13,021 bases of DNA from Methylomicrobium sp. (GCA_007135635.1 SLIO01000209.1:1-13021); one strand, 5' to 3'. Numbered from the stretch's first letter, positions 1 through 7,444 are shown. Program-made: numbers and translations. The notes: generated from the letters alone by a model not told the origin.

Positions 1-261
1 CTTCCGCTCCTGCTCACGCCCCTTACCTACATCCATATAGGTAACGTTTAGGCCGCGGTTACAAACCCCGCCCCACCAAGTCAAAGCCAATTCTTCAACC
101 CTCAACGCAAACATAGCCTTGATAAAGGGGATATTGGAGGATTTATTTATATAATCCCCCTCGCAGACTTCTTTTTCAAAAAGAGACTGAATTTGTCTTT
201 ACTATAACCACAAATGTTTTCTGCATTTAGCAGTTTAATGAGTTTCTTTTAGGAGTGATCA

Positions 262-1497
262 GTGTTTGATACGGCTACACAATGGCTGCAAGACTTAAAT
301 CTGGAGCCTTCCACCAAAATGGCAATCGCTCTGGCGGCCATCGTTGTCATTGCAATATTAACCCACCTCATTTTGCATTATGTATTTCTGCGTTTGGTCG
401 AAAAACTGGCTTACCGAAGCAAATGGGTTTGGAAGCGCGCCTTGTTCGAACAAAATTTATTCAATCGCATCGCTTTCGTATTTCAAGCATTGTTAGTGCG
501 TTGGCAAGCGCAGCTATGGTTGGCCCAGGAGTCATTGTTTTTATCCGGTATCGAATTAGCCGCTAAATTGTGGATCTTGTTTTATCTGCTCTTGAGCTTA
601 TTTTCCTTGCTCGACACCTTGCTGTACTTGACGCATCAATACCGCATCGCACGACATTGGCCTTTGCGCGGCGTCTTCCAAAGCATCAAGCTGATTGCAT
701 CCGGTTTTGCCTGCATCTTATTCGTTTCACTAGTCACCGACAAATCACCGGTGATTTTGCTCAGCAGCTTAGGCGCGATGACAGCGGTCCTGCTCTTGGT
801 GTTCAAGGATTCATTATTGGGCTTGGCTGCCGGCATTCAACTGTCGGCGAATAAAATGTTGAGTGTCGGCGATTGGCTGGAAATGCCTAAATACGGTGCC
901 GATGGGGATGTGATCGATATCGGCCTGACAACCGTCAAGGTGCAAAACTGGGATCAAACGATTACCACGGTACCGACCTACGCATTGATATCCGATTCGT
1001 TCAAAAACTGGCGCGGCATGCAAGAGTCCGGCGGCCGGCGCATCATGCGCAGTATTCGCATCGATGTCGGTAGCGTTGCCTTTTTATCCGAGGAAGATAT
1101 CGTTCGTTTGCGAAAAACCAAGCTGCTGACCGACTATATCGAACGAAAACTAGCCGAAATCGATAAGGCCAATGCCGAGGCATGCGCGGATCTGTCTTGT
1201 CCGGTGAATGGCAGGAGACTGACTAATTTAGGCACGTTCCGCGCCTATTTGAATGCCTATCTCAAGGCGCATCCCGGTATTCATCAAGCGATGATTTTAA
1301 TGGTACGCCAATTGGAACCCGATGCGCATGGCCTGCCGATTCAGATCTATGCGTTTAGCAACGATACGCGCTGGGTCAATTACGAAAGTATTCAAGCCGA
1401 TATTTTCGACCATGTGTTGGCGGTCGTGCCGGAATTCGGCCTACGCGTCCATCAAATGCCGAGCGGCCAGGATTTGCAAGCGTTGTTGAGAAACTAA
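262..1497 (+). CDS. ybdG: YbdG-like MscS-family mechanosensitive channel
   Basis: Probable inner-membrane mechanosensitive channel of the MscS superfamily, which opens under membrane tension on osmotic downshock to release solutes. The 411 residues are close to the length of E. coli YbdG (MscM-type). Hydrophobic segments lie at about 19-45, 98-122 and 138-158. The pore-lining helix and start of the beta domain follow at about 163-205 (SSLGAM, VFKDSLLGLAAGIQL, then VGDWLEMP). The block DGDVIDIGLTTVKVQNWD (215-231) with the following TVPTYALISDSFKNWRGM is the YbdG signature. A soluble alpha/beta C-terminal domain completes the protein. The start is GTG at 262, supported by AGGAG at 251-255 with a 6-nt gap; no ATG fits as well. 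It is monocistronic, ending in a terminator at 1508-1530. The family assignment is confident; whether it gates like YbdG is inferred. Confidence 0.9.
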   Translation: MFDTATQWLQDLNLEPSTKMAIALAAIVVIAILTHLILHYVFLRLVEKLAYRSKWVWKRALFEQNLFNRIAFVFQALLVRWQAQLWLAQESLFLSGIELAAKLWILFYLLLSLFSLLDTLLYLTHQYRIARHWPLRGVFQSIKLIASGFACILFVSLVTDKSPVILLSSLGAMTAVLLLVFKDSLLGLAAGIQLSANKMLSVGDWLEMPKYGADGDVIDIGLTTVKVQNWDQTITTVPTYALISDSFKNWRGMQESGGRRIMRSIRIDVGSVAFLSEEDIVRLRKTKLLTDYIERKLAEIDKANAEACADLSCPVNGRRLTNLGTFRAYLNAYLKAHPGIHQAMILMVRQLEPDAHGLPIQIYAFSNDTRWVNYESIQADIFDHVLAVVPEFGLRVHQMPSGQDLQALLRN

Positions 1498-1507
1498 TGA
1501 TTACATA

Positions 1508-1530
1508 GGGTTAATGAATAACCCCGTTTT
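1508..1530 (+). terminator. Rho-independent terminator after the mechanosensitive channel gene
   Basis: GGGTTA (1508-1513) pairs perfectly with TAACCC (1519-1524) around a 5-nt loop, followed within two bases by TTTT (1527-1530). It lies 10 bp after the stop codon of the channel gene. The stem is short, so efficiency is uncertain. Confidence 0.6.
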
Positions 1531-1560
1531 CTATTCAATATTTGCGAGCTAGGTAAATAT

Positions 1561-1592
1561 ATCTTACAGTAAAGATGTCTTACATCGGAAGA
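1561..1592 (+). promoter_or_regulatory. Candidate operator of the toxin-antitoxin operon
   Basis: Two perfect inverted repeats overlap by three bases just before the antitoxin start: ATCTT-acagta-AAGAT (1561-1576) and GATGT-ctt-ACATC (1574-1586). The heptamer TCTTACA also occurs twice in direct orientation, at 1562-1568 and 1578-1584, 16 bp apart, each followed by AAGA. AbrB-type antitoxins commonly bind such repeats to repress their own operon, so this is a plausible autoregulatory operator. The antitoxin ribosome-binding site GGAAGA (1587-1592) directly follows. No convincing -35/-10 pair could be fixed; TAAATA at 1554-1559 is a weak -10 candidate. Confidence 0.5.
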
Positions 1593-1597
1593 TCGAT

Positions 1598-1828
1598 ATG
1601 TCTCAACTTGCAAAAATCAGCAGCAAAGGTCAAGTGACCATCCCCGCGGATGTCCGAAAAAAACTTCATCTTGAAGCTGGAGATACCGTCGTTTGGGAAA
1701 CTAGCGAAGATGGCCGCGTCTGGGTGCGACGAATAAATCCTCTAGATGTAGAATATCTGAGCGCAGTGAGCGGCACTTTATCCGAATGGAGTAGCGTCGA
1801 GGATGATGAGGCTTATCGTGACTTATAA
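1598..1828 (+). CDS. AbrB/MazE-type antitoxin
   Basis: Antitoxin of a type II toxin-antitoxin pair. The 76-residue protein has a SpoVT-AbrB swapped-hairpin DNA-binding domain at about residues 4-46. Its core is AKISSKGQVTIPADVRKKL (5-23), followed by the typical GDTVVWE strand. The acidic, flexible tail (about 50-76, ending in EDDEAYRDL) is where such antitoxins normally wrap around their toxin. The start is ATG 1598 with GGAAGA five bases upstream. The gene overlaps the toxin gene, implying translational coupling, and inverted repeats suitable for autorepression lie immediately upstream. The neutralising role is inferred from the family and from the MazF-like gene next to it. A stand-alone AbrB-type regulator is the less likely alternative. 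Confidence 0.87.
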   Translation: MSQLAKISSKGQVTIPADVRKKLHLEAGDTVVWETSEDGRVWVRRINPLDVEYLSAVSGTLSEWSSVEDDEAYRDL

Positions 1829-2156
1829 CCGTTTCGACATAGTCAAAGTTCCCTTCCCGTTTACGGATCGTCAAGCTGTCAAACATAGACCCGCGTTAGT
1901 ATTATCCGACGAAGCCCTGTTTAATTCGCGTATTGGTCACATTGTTATGGCCATGATTACCAGTGCCAAACATTCGGATTGGCCGCTCGATACATCCATA
2001 CAAGACTTGGATTCCGCAGGATTAAAATCCGCATCCAAAATTCGTCTAAAGCTATTTACTTTGGATGATCGCTTAATTCTATGTCGTCTCGGCAAACTAA
2101 GTCAGATCGATCAAGCGAATTTTGAGAAAAATCTACAAAGTTTGCTAGGCGTATAA
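1818..2156 (+). CDS. MazF/PemK-type toxin (endoribonuclease family)
   Basis: Probable toxin partner of the preceding antitoxin. MazF/PemK proteins cut mRNA (sometimes tRNA or rRNA) at short sequences and arrest growth when the labile antitoxin is lost. The N-terminal FDIVKVPFPFTD followed by KHRPALVLS is the hallmark of the family; the Arg-Pro of RPALVLS and the Thr-Ser of MAMITS are the expected conserved positions. The C-terminal part (KIRLKLFTLDDRLILCRLGKLS) is also typical. I prefer the GTG start at 1818 (112 aa) because GAGG at 1808-1811 sits six bases upstream. ATGs at 1803 and 1806 would give up to 117 aa but lack a well-spaced ribosome-binding site. With GTG the overlap with the antitoxin gene is 11 bp. 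The reading frame is intact, so the pair is probably functional. The target sequence cannot be read from the protein. Confidence 0.85.
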   Translation: MTYNRFDIVKVPFPFTDRQAVKHRPALVLSDEALFNSRIGHIVMAMITSAKHSDWPLDTSIQDLDSAGLKSASKIRLKLFTLDDRLILCRLGKLSQIDQANFEKNLQSLLGV

Positions 2157-2171
2157 CTATAACAAAGGGAT

Positions 2172-2204
2172 AAAAAAGCCGGCAAATACTCAGTGGTATT
2201 GCCG
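2172..2204 (-). terminator. Rho-independent terminator of the cmoM transcript
   Basis: Read on the minus strand, CGGCAATAC (2204-2196) pairs with GTATTTGCCG (2189-2180), leaving one bulged base and a short loop. A run of six T (2177-2172) follows. It lies about 97 bp after the cmoM stop codon, in the gap between the converging toxin and cmoM genes. The oligo-T polarity shows it serves the minus-strand transcript; on the plus strand the hairpin lacks a T tract. Confidence 0.7.
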
Positions 2205-2300
2205 ATATAAGATGATGAGCGGCAACCTTAAGAGCGCTTCACTCAACCGCTAATGGCGTGATCCCATTTTCCCCGAATGGTTAAATTGCCGGATTTAGGC

Positions 2301-3080
2301 TTAATTGATTTCTCCTTGCCGGCGCGCCAATAGATGAATATAGCGCCCCATGTCGCGGTAAGTCGGCATTCGGCAGTAACGATATTCCAATTCGAATAAT
2401 TCGGCCGGATCGCTGCCGTCTAAAGTGTCTTTGCTTACATAATCGTGAAACACGCGAATACCGGTATGCGCCGTAACGCTAAATCCCTGGCTTTGCAATC
2501 GCTCGATGACTTCGTTGGGATATTGAGGATTGGGCGGCGTTAGTTTTTTGCCTTTGCCGAGATAGGTATCGTCAAGCAAGTTTCTCCAGCGCCAATGGCC
2601 TTTCAAGGCATTGGTATAAACCATCGCATTACGGTTATAGAACAACAGCGACAAATAGCCGCCGGGCTTGACCTTCTCCATAACGATTTGCAAGGCCGGG
2701 AGCGGTTCGCCGAGCCATTCGATTACCGCATGAAATAAAACCAAATCGAATAGGGGAAGTTTGGCCGCAAGCGTTTGTAAGGGTTCATGATGAAATTCGG
2801 CGATCAGGCCGGCTTCGGAAAAATGCTGCCGCGCCCGCATCAACATCTTTTCCGACACGTCACATATCGTCAGATGATGGCCTTGTCCGGCGAGCCATTG
2901 GCTGATTTGCGCAAAACCGCACCCGGCATCCCATATCGACAGAGGTTCGGCAGCCCGGTAAAGCTCGTCAAGGTCTTCCTTCAGCAACTTGAGCCGCCAA
3001 TCGCCTTTGGACGTACCGTAGACTTTTTGTTCGAATTTTTCGACAAACGGGTCGAAATTGCGGTCTTTCAGTGGTTTCAT
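2301..3080 (-). CDS. cmoM: tRNA 5-carboxymethoxyuridine methyltransferase CmoM
   Basis: SAM-dependent methyltransferase that esterifies 5-carboxymethoxyuridine (cmo5U) at wobble position 34 of tRNA to the methyl ester (mcmo5U), tuning decoding of codon boxes. The 259 residues match the E. coli CmoM (formerly SmtA) length. The N-terminus DRNFDPFVEKFEQKVYGTSKGDWR (6-29) is diagnostic of this family. Class I Rossmann motifs follow: DAGCG (51-55) for SAM binding, the acidic Asp74 (ICDVS) at the end of strand 2, and FHAVIEWL (116-123). The family blocks LLFYNRNA (145-152), RVFHDY (209-214) and LEYRYCR (231-237) are present. It begins 22 bp after the response-regulator gene on the same strand, so they are probably cotranscribed. 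CmoA and CmoB, which make the substrate, are not in this window. Confidence 0.9.
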   Translation of the reverse strand: MKPLKDRNFDPFVEKFEQKVYGTSKGDWRLKLLKEDLDELYRAAEPLSIWDAGCGFAQISQWLAGQGHHLTICDVSEKMLMRARQHFSEAGLIAEFHHEPLQTLAAKLPLFDLVLFHAVIEWLGEPLPALQIVMEKVKPGGYLSLLFYNRNAMVYTNALKGHWRWRNLLDDTYLGKGKKLTPPNPQYPNEVIERLQSQGFSVTAHTGIRVFHDYVSKDTLDGSDPAELFELEYRYCRMPTYRDMGRYIHLLARRQGEIN

Positions 3081-3102
3081 CGGGCAGGAGCTGCAAAGAC
3101 GG

Positions 3103-3831
3103 TTAATTCGGTTCGATCAGCCGATAGCCGATCCCCGACTGGGTTTCGAGCAAGGACACATCGAACGGCTTGTCGATTTTTTTGCGCAATTTGTATAAAT
3201 GGCTTCGGAGCGTGTCGCTATCCGGAATCAGTTCGCCCCAGAGCTCTTGCTCTAATTGCTCACGGGTCACCAGATTGGGCGATTCGCGCATCAAGATGCG
3301 CAGTATCCGCAAACACGTCGGCGACAATTGAATAATCCGGCCCTGACGCATGACCTGCATCGTGCTGGTATTAAACGTCAAGTCGTGAATTTGATAAACG
3401 GATTCATCCATTTCGCCTCGTTCGCGGCGAATCAAGGCATTGATGCGGGCTTCGAGCTCCGGCATTTCGAACGGCTTGACTAGATAATCATCGGCGCCGC
3501 GTTGAAATCCTTCCAGCTTGTCCTGCAATTGATCGCGGGCAGTCAACATTAATATCGGCGTCGACAAACGCGCGTCTTTGCGCAGTCTTCGGCAAATTTC
3601 CAGGCCGTCGATGCCGCCGGGCAGTGTGATATCGAGAATGATGGCATCATAGCGTTGCGTTGCGGCAAGATGTAGCGCACACAATCCGTCGTAGGCGTAA
3701 TCCATTGTAAAGCCGCTGCTTTCAAGATAGGCCCCGACAGCTTGGGCCAGGTTTTTATGATCCTCAACCAGCAGTAATGAAGCGTTCCGAGGGCTCATCT
3801 GGTTTTGAGGATTAACTTGGGAAATATCCAT
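3103..3831 (-). CDS. OmpR-family two-component response regulator (orphan)
   Basis: DNA-binding response regulator. Residues 18-137 form a receiver domain with acidic pocket Glu23-Asp24, phosphoacceptor Asp67 (IILDITLP), switch Thr97 and Lys119 (VKPF). Residues from about 145 to the end form an OmpR/PhoB winged helix, with LSPTCLRILRILM, REQLEQELWG, recognition helix DTLRSHLYKLRKKID and terminal GIGYRLIEPN. All catalytic receiver residues are present, so it should be phosphorylatable. The loop after Asp67 reads LPGGIDGLEI, one residue longer than the usual LPGxDGLEI. No histidine kinase gene adjoins it, so its signal is unknown. The ATG at 3831 gives a 17-residue polar leader and has no clear ribosome-binding site; Met12 is an alternative start. 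It is likely cotranscribed with cmoM downstream; the regulon is unknown. Confidence 0.9.
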   Translation of the reverse strand: MDISQVNPQNQMSPRNASLLLVEDHKNLAQAVGAYLESSGFTMDYAYDGLCALHLAATQRYDAIILDITLPGGIDGLEICRRLRKDARLSTPILMLTARDQLQDKLEGFQRGADDYLVKPFEMPELEARINALIRRERGEMDESVYQIHDLTFNTSTMQVMRQGRIIQLSPTCLRILRILMRESPNLVTREQLEQELWGELIPDSDTLRSHLYKLRKKIDKPFDVSLLETQSGIGYRLIEPN

Positions 3832-3846
3832 ATCGTGGGGAATTTG

Positions 3847-3876
3847 AAAGTCCGGCGGCGAACCCGCCGGACCTTT
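3847..3876 (-). terminator. Hairpin between the Tim44-domain gene and the response regulator gene
   Basis: GTCCGGCGG (3850-3858) pairs perfectly with CCGCCGGAC (3864-3872) around a 5-nt loop. Past one bulged C the stem extends with AAA/TTT. On the minus strand it is followed by TTTCAAATT, only a weak T tract. Position and GC-rich stem suggest a terminator or attenuator after the Tim44-domain gene, making the regulator-cmoM unit at least partly separate. Confidence 0.5.
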
Positions 3877-3890
3877 AAAAGTTTAAAGCC

Positions 3891-4877
3891 TTATTCTTCG
3901 ACTTGTTGAATGCCGTCCAGATACCATCTAGGCTGCAGGCTATTTCTCGGCTTAACGAAATGCCAGACTTCGCGAACAGCTTGCTCCGGTCCGTAAATGT
4001 CTTCGCGCATTACGGTATCGAACAATACGGTCGCTTCTAAGTCGCTGCCGGATTCGCGAACATCGATCAGTTCGGCTTGAACGCTAATCACTTCGGTCCG
4101 GTTGTTATCAGTAGCAGCTTTGAGTTGATCCTGTATTTCGGCGAACACGCGATCGGTCGTCAAGCCTCTGATTTCGGCTAGATCGCGATCGTCCCAAGCG
4201 GCTTGCAAGGTTCTAAACGCATTTTCGGCACCGTTCAAAAAAGCGTGCTCATCGAAACCTTCCGGCAAGATCAGCTCGCGATTTTCGATAGCCGGCTCGA
4301 ATCCGGAATCGGTATTGGCTTGAGAGCCTTTCTTAAATAATAAATCGGTATTGAACCCTCCATTGCCCACAGAAGCACGCAACGGTGCTTGAGCCTGAGG
4401 CGCTTCATAGTCGCTATAAGCAGAGGATGAACGCTGCTGAGGTTCATAGCTGTCGCGGCTATAGGCCGGTACCGGGCGCGCAGCATTTTTGGCGCGTGCG
4501 GCAAACAGTTTATAGAGTAAAAACGCGATGCCGCCGAATACTAAAATATCCATGAAATTGAAGTTTTCGAAGGCTCCGCCGAACAACATGGCTCCGAGCA
4601 ACCCGCCCAAAGCCAGGCCTCCGAGCATGCCCATCAAGCCGCCGCGACTGGCTAGTTTTTGCTTGGCCGCTTGGTTTTGAGTTTGGGCTTGTTGCTGTTG
4701 ACGTGTTGGTGCGGCTTTTGCCGGTGCTGCAGAACGTTGATAGGGTTTATTGAACGAGGATTTGCCGCCGAACGAGCCGCCTCCGCCTAACCGCTTGGCT
4801 TCGGCATCCGAGACGCTGCCCAATCCGAGGGACAGTCCGATGATCAAGGTTGTCACTATGCTAGTTAATTTATTCAT
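3891..4877 (-). CDS. Tim44-like domain membrane protein
   Basis: Predicted exported and membrane-anchored protein with a C-terminal Tim44-like domain, the fold named after the mitochondrial import subunit; its bacterial role is not established. Order along the 328 residues: a signal sequence at 1-27 ending in AEA; a Gly/Ser stretch (GGGGSFGGKSS); a Gln/Ala-rich linker at 52-75; a glycine-rich hydrophobic segment at 79-101; a membrane helix at about 109-126 (ILVFGGIAFLLYKLF); a polar linker to about 200; and the Tim44-like domain at about 205-325, ending in WHFVKPRNSLQPRWYLDGIQ. This arrangement is the usual one for proteobacterial members of the family. There is no recognisable ribosome-binding site before ATG 4877. 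It probably forms its own transcript, given hairpins on both sides. Confidence 0.8.
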   Translation of the reverse strand: MNKLTSIVTTLIIGLSLGLGSVSDAEAKRLGGGGSFGGKSSFNKPYQRSAAPAKAAPTRQQQQAQTQNQAAKQKLASRGGLMGMLGGLALGGLLGAMLFGGAFENFNFMDILVFGGIAFLLYKLFAARAKNAARPVPAYSRDSYEPQQRSSSAYSDYEAPQAQAPLRASVGNGGFNTDLLFKKGSQANTDSGFEPAIENRELILPEGFDEHAFLNGAENAFRTLQAAWDDRDLAEIRGLTTDRVFAEIQDQLKAATDNNRTEVISVQAELIDVRESGSDLEATVLFDTVMREDIYGPEQAVREVWHFVKPRNSLQPRWYLDGIQQVEE

Positions 4878-5097
4878 GAGTAAGTTTTTGAGTTTTGTTG
4901 ATTAAGGCTAAATAAATAATTGGGCTGTTCATTGTGTTACGCAGTCTTTCGCCCTATTGACTGCGAATTGAATATTACCGCTTAGGACACGGCAAGGATT
5001 GTTTGAGTTCCATCGATAGGTTCCGCGCAAGCAGTCAAGAACCCCGTCTTTCTTGATATGGAGTAAATTCAGCAAGATGGGGATAAAAATCATACTT

Positions 5098-5117
5098 GGC
5101 GGGTTGAATAACCCGCC
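5098..5117 (-). terminator. Hairpin terminator after the outer-membrane protein gene
   Basis: A perfect 8-bp stem, GGCGGGTT/AACCCGCC, closes a 4-nt loop. On the minus strand, ATTTTT (5089-5084) follows a few bases after the stem. It lies about 31 bp past the stop codon of the beta-barrel gene. The delayed T tract makes it a slightly atypical Rho-independent terminator. Confidence 0.6.
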
Positions 5118-5123
5118 CCCGCG

Positions 5124-5138
5124 CCTCAACCTTTGAGG
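5124..5138 (-). other. Small hairpin directly after the outer-membrane protein gene
   Basis: CCTCAA (5124-5129) pairs with TTGAGG (5133-5138) around a 3-nt loop. It has no T tract of its own and sits between the stop codon and the stronger hairpin at 5098-5117. It may assist termination or protect the mRNA 3' end. Confidence 0.4.
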
Positions 5139-5148
5139 TAACGGCGAA

Positions 5149-6501
5149 TCAAAACTCCTTCACGACAAAGAAAGTAATGTCGCTTCCGCCCCGTTCATCA
5201 TTCCTTAGGACGTTGAAATTATGGGTAACATCCACGACCAGCATTGACTCACCAAGAAAGCCAGTCGCAAGCCGTCCGCCCACCGCGCTATAAAACGTTT
5301 CTTTGCTCTTGAATTCGCCGCCGATATTGCGTACCGGATTCAACCAAGCCGCAGTTCCGTGCAAGCTCAAATAACTGAAAAAAATCGGTTCCCAACGGTA
5401 TTCGGCATTACCGATCAAATAGTGTTCGGGATAATATTCCCATACCGAAGCGCCGGGGAGCACGGGCATGGCAGTCGAGGCAAAATCCCACCCCATTGGA
5501 TTGACCCCGCCTCCGATGCGTTGCGCCGAAAATCGGTCCAGATTGGCGCCCGTACCGCCATGGACGGAGCCTAATAGCCGGTGTCTATCGCTATCGATAA
5601 ACGGAACGCCGGTGGCGCCTAAAGCATAGGCGTCGAATCTCAAATGATCCCGAGAATCGCTAGCGAGGTATTGATTGCCGTCAAGTCCCCAGTCGCGCCA
5701 ATTCACGCGGTGGCCGTAGACCAGGTTTCCGCCGGCGGCAAAACCTTCGTGAGCCAGCCACAATATATTCCGTTTTAGCCCATCGTATTTCACTTCCAGG
5801 CGTGATCCGAGCTCAACGGTATCGCGGGGCGCGAGTAGATTATCGGCGGCTTCGCTGCCTTTGCTGAAATATAAAAAACCCGGCTCGAAATACAGATTGG
5901 CCATGAAGATATTGTCGTTATAACCGGGATCGACTTGAGTTCGATAACCCAGACCGATATCCCATTGTAAACGCCCCCAATACATTTCTTCATCTAGCAC
6001 TCTTCGCCCATCGACAACCTCGCTCATCGCGGTCGGCGGCGTAAAATTCCTGAATGCAAGTGCGTACTGAAAGTCGCCCCATTCGGGTAATTGCTCGCCG
6101 TAAAATAGATCGTTGTAAGCCCCGGCAATATTTGCATAAAACAATTTGCTTTGTTCAGGTTGTCTCCAAAAATACAGACTGCCTATTGGAAAGATGTCCC
6201 TATCGTCTGGTCCTGGCGTGTTGTATTGTAAACCGAGCATCCAGGCGTTAACGGATGTTCTATCACGCGGTTCGACGATAATTTCTTCGCCTAGAAATTC
6301 CGTTTTAAATCCTTCTCCAGCCAACGGGGTTTTATAATTTTCGGCATCCCGATCCAGATACGGAAGTTCTTGTTGAATATCGGCATCTGCCGTCAATGAT
6401 TCATTTTGCTGCGCCAAAGTCGATTGATAAAAAAATAGCAAACCAAATAAAACGACAAATTGTGGGGCATATTTTCGAGCCATTGTATTGTTGTTAGCCA
6501 T
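5149..6501 (-). CDS. Predicted outer-membrane beta-barrel protein, family not recognised
   Basis: A 450-residue exported protein, probably an outer-membrane beta-barrel. Residues 1-30 form a signal peptide: basic MARK, hydrophobic core FVVLFGLLFF, cleavage likely after STLA. After a polar stretch (31-80) the rest is rich in alternating aromatic and polar segments (AWMLGLQYN, GSLYFWRQ, LFYANIAGAYN, FMANLYFEPGFLYF) separated by charged loops. It ends in Phe (FFVVKEF), as outer-membrane barrels usually do for BAM recognition. Residues 328-350 (RIGGGVNPMGWDFASTAMPV and following) followed by EYYPEHYLIGNAEYRWEP faintly recall the C-terminal barrel of Omp85/surface-antigen proteins, but no POTRA domain is present. 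ATG 6501 has a good AGAGG just upstream. Substrate and role are unknown. The 203 bp upstream contain TTGACT and TTGACG boxes near 6593-6607 as possible -35 elements, without a clear -10. Confidence 0.72.
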   Translation of the reverse strand: MANNNTMARKYAPQFVVLFGLLFFYQSTLAQQNESLTADADIQQELPYLDRDAENYKTPLAGEGFKTEFLGEEIIVEPRDRTSVNAWMLGLQYNTPGPDDRDIFPIGSLYFWRQPEQSKLFYANIAGAYNDLFYGEQLPEWGDFQYALAFRNFTPPTAMSEVVDGRRVLDEEMYWGRLQWDIGLGYRTQVDPGYNDNIFMANLYFEPGFLYFSKGSEAADNLLAPRDTVELGSRLEVKYDGLKRNILWLAHEGFAAGGNLVYGHRVNWRDWGLDGNQYLASDSRDHLRFDAYALGATGVPFIDSDRHRLLGSVHGGTGANLDRFSAQRIGGGVNPMGWDFASTAMPVLPGASVWEYYPEHYLIGNAEYRWEPIFFSYLSLHGTAAWLNPVRNIGGEFKSKETFYSAVGGRLATGFLGESMLVVDVTHNFNVLRNDERGGSDITFFVVKEF

Positions 6502-6704
6502 ATCCTCTACTCCAAATTTAATTCAATCGTTCAGCATATAGGCGACTTGCGGTTTGGGCTTTTTTCACCGTCTTTAGGCAGATGATGCCGTCAATTGCCA
6601 GGAGTCAACCGGCACCGCCCTAATCGGATGAATCAAACTTTGCAAAAATCTCTCACGATACAGTCATATACAGGATTTACTTATAAAACACTTTTCACTG
6701 AATC

Positions 6705-7340
6705 CTAACCATAAATAGCCTTATAGCTGATATAAAGCGCACAGAATGTAACCGGGATGATTAAGATCATCGCCAAACCAATCGTGATGACAGATAGTAC
6801 TGCAAAGAGTATCAAAAACAAATAAATCGTGATCATCGCCGAGATATGGCGTCCGCAATTGTAATAACTGCTTTTGATTGCATCGACCGGCTTACTATCA
6901 CTAAACATGACTTGGGGCACCGAATACAACAACGCCGAAATAACCAAGATACCCAATGGCGCGGCTAGAATGAGCGCAGTAAACGGTCCGAGTATTACCG
7001 TTAATCCTGCTTCAGTAATTTCGAAGAATACCATTAACAAGCCGAGAATCAAGAGTGGTTTCAGCTTGGTCGAATCGATGAAACCTTGGAAAAAATGGCT
7101 GATTTTCATCTTTCGCTGCTCGTCGACTTCTCGAATTGCATACAAAAAACCGCCGTACATAACCGGAAAGATCAAACCATCTAAAATTTCACCGATTACC
7201 GGAAGTATTACTAACAGGACTTCCAGAAGAATCCAGATCACAGTGCCGAGAATCAGCATCAGCGGGTTTTTAGTAAATAGCTTCCAACCATCGACAAACC
7301 ACTGCCGCCCGTCTTTCATTGTATAACCGGTATCTTCCAT
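6705..7340 (-). CDS. BPSS1780-like polytopic inner-membrane protein
   Basis: A 211-residue integral membrane protein resembling the BPSS1780 family, whose function is unknown. The N-terminus GRQWFVDGWKLFTKNPLMLI (11-30) has the typical pattern of an aromatic amphipathic helix leading into the first membrane segment. Membrane segments lie at about 26-49, 53-69, 95-113, 116-142 and 167-205 (probably two helices, the second rich in Ile), with polar loops REVDEQRKMK and FSDSKPVDAIKSS. ATG 7340 is supported by AGGAG ending seven bases upstream. It is transcribed divergently from gnd across a long spacer and stands upstream of the beta-barrel gene with a 203-bp gap, so cotranscription with it is doubtful. 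A distant relation to glycerophosphodiester-phosphodiesterase membrane domains is possible. Confidence 0.7.
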   Translation of the reverse strand: MEDTGYTMKDGRQWFVDGWKLFTKNPLMLILGTVIWILLEVLLVILPVIGEILDGLIFPVMYGGFLYAIREVDEQRKMKISHFFQGFIDSTKLKPLLILGLLMVFFEITEAGLTVILGPFTALILAAPLGILVISALLYSVPQVMFSDSKPVDAIKSSYYNCGRHISAMITIYLFLILFAVLSVITIGLAMILIIPVTFCALYISYKAIYG

Positions 7341-7444
7341 CGCGCTCTCCTGTATTATTATTTATTATTATCTATCGACATCTATTTTAATTCGATTCAA
7401 TCAAACATACCTTTCGTGTACCTTTCGCGCTTCAAATTTCGGCA

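Noticed and set aside
1..36. A possible minus-strand gene start (MDVGKGREQERK) running off the left edge, and a TACCTA/TAGGTA hairpin around it
   Set aside because: Only 12 codons are visible, with no ribosome-binding site, so coding cannot be supported.
2787..3335. A 182-codon plus-strand frame opposite cmoM and the regulator
   Set aside because: It is a shadow across two genes with clear homology on the minus strand and spans their junction.
4929..5129. A 66-codon minus-strand frame between the beta-barrel and Tim44-domain genes
   Set aside because: It begins inside the terminator hairpin after the barrel gene, lacks a ribosome-binding site and has no protein-like features.
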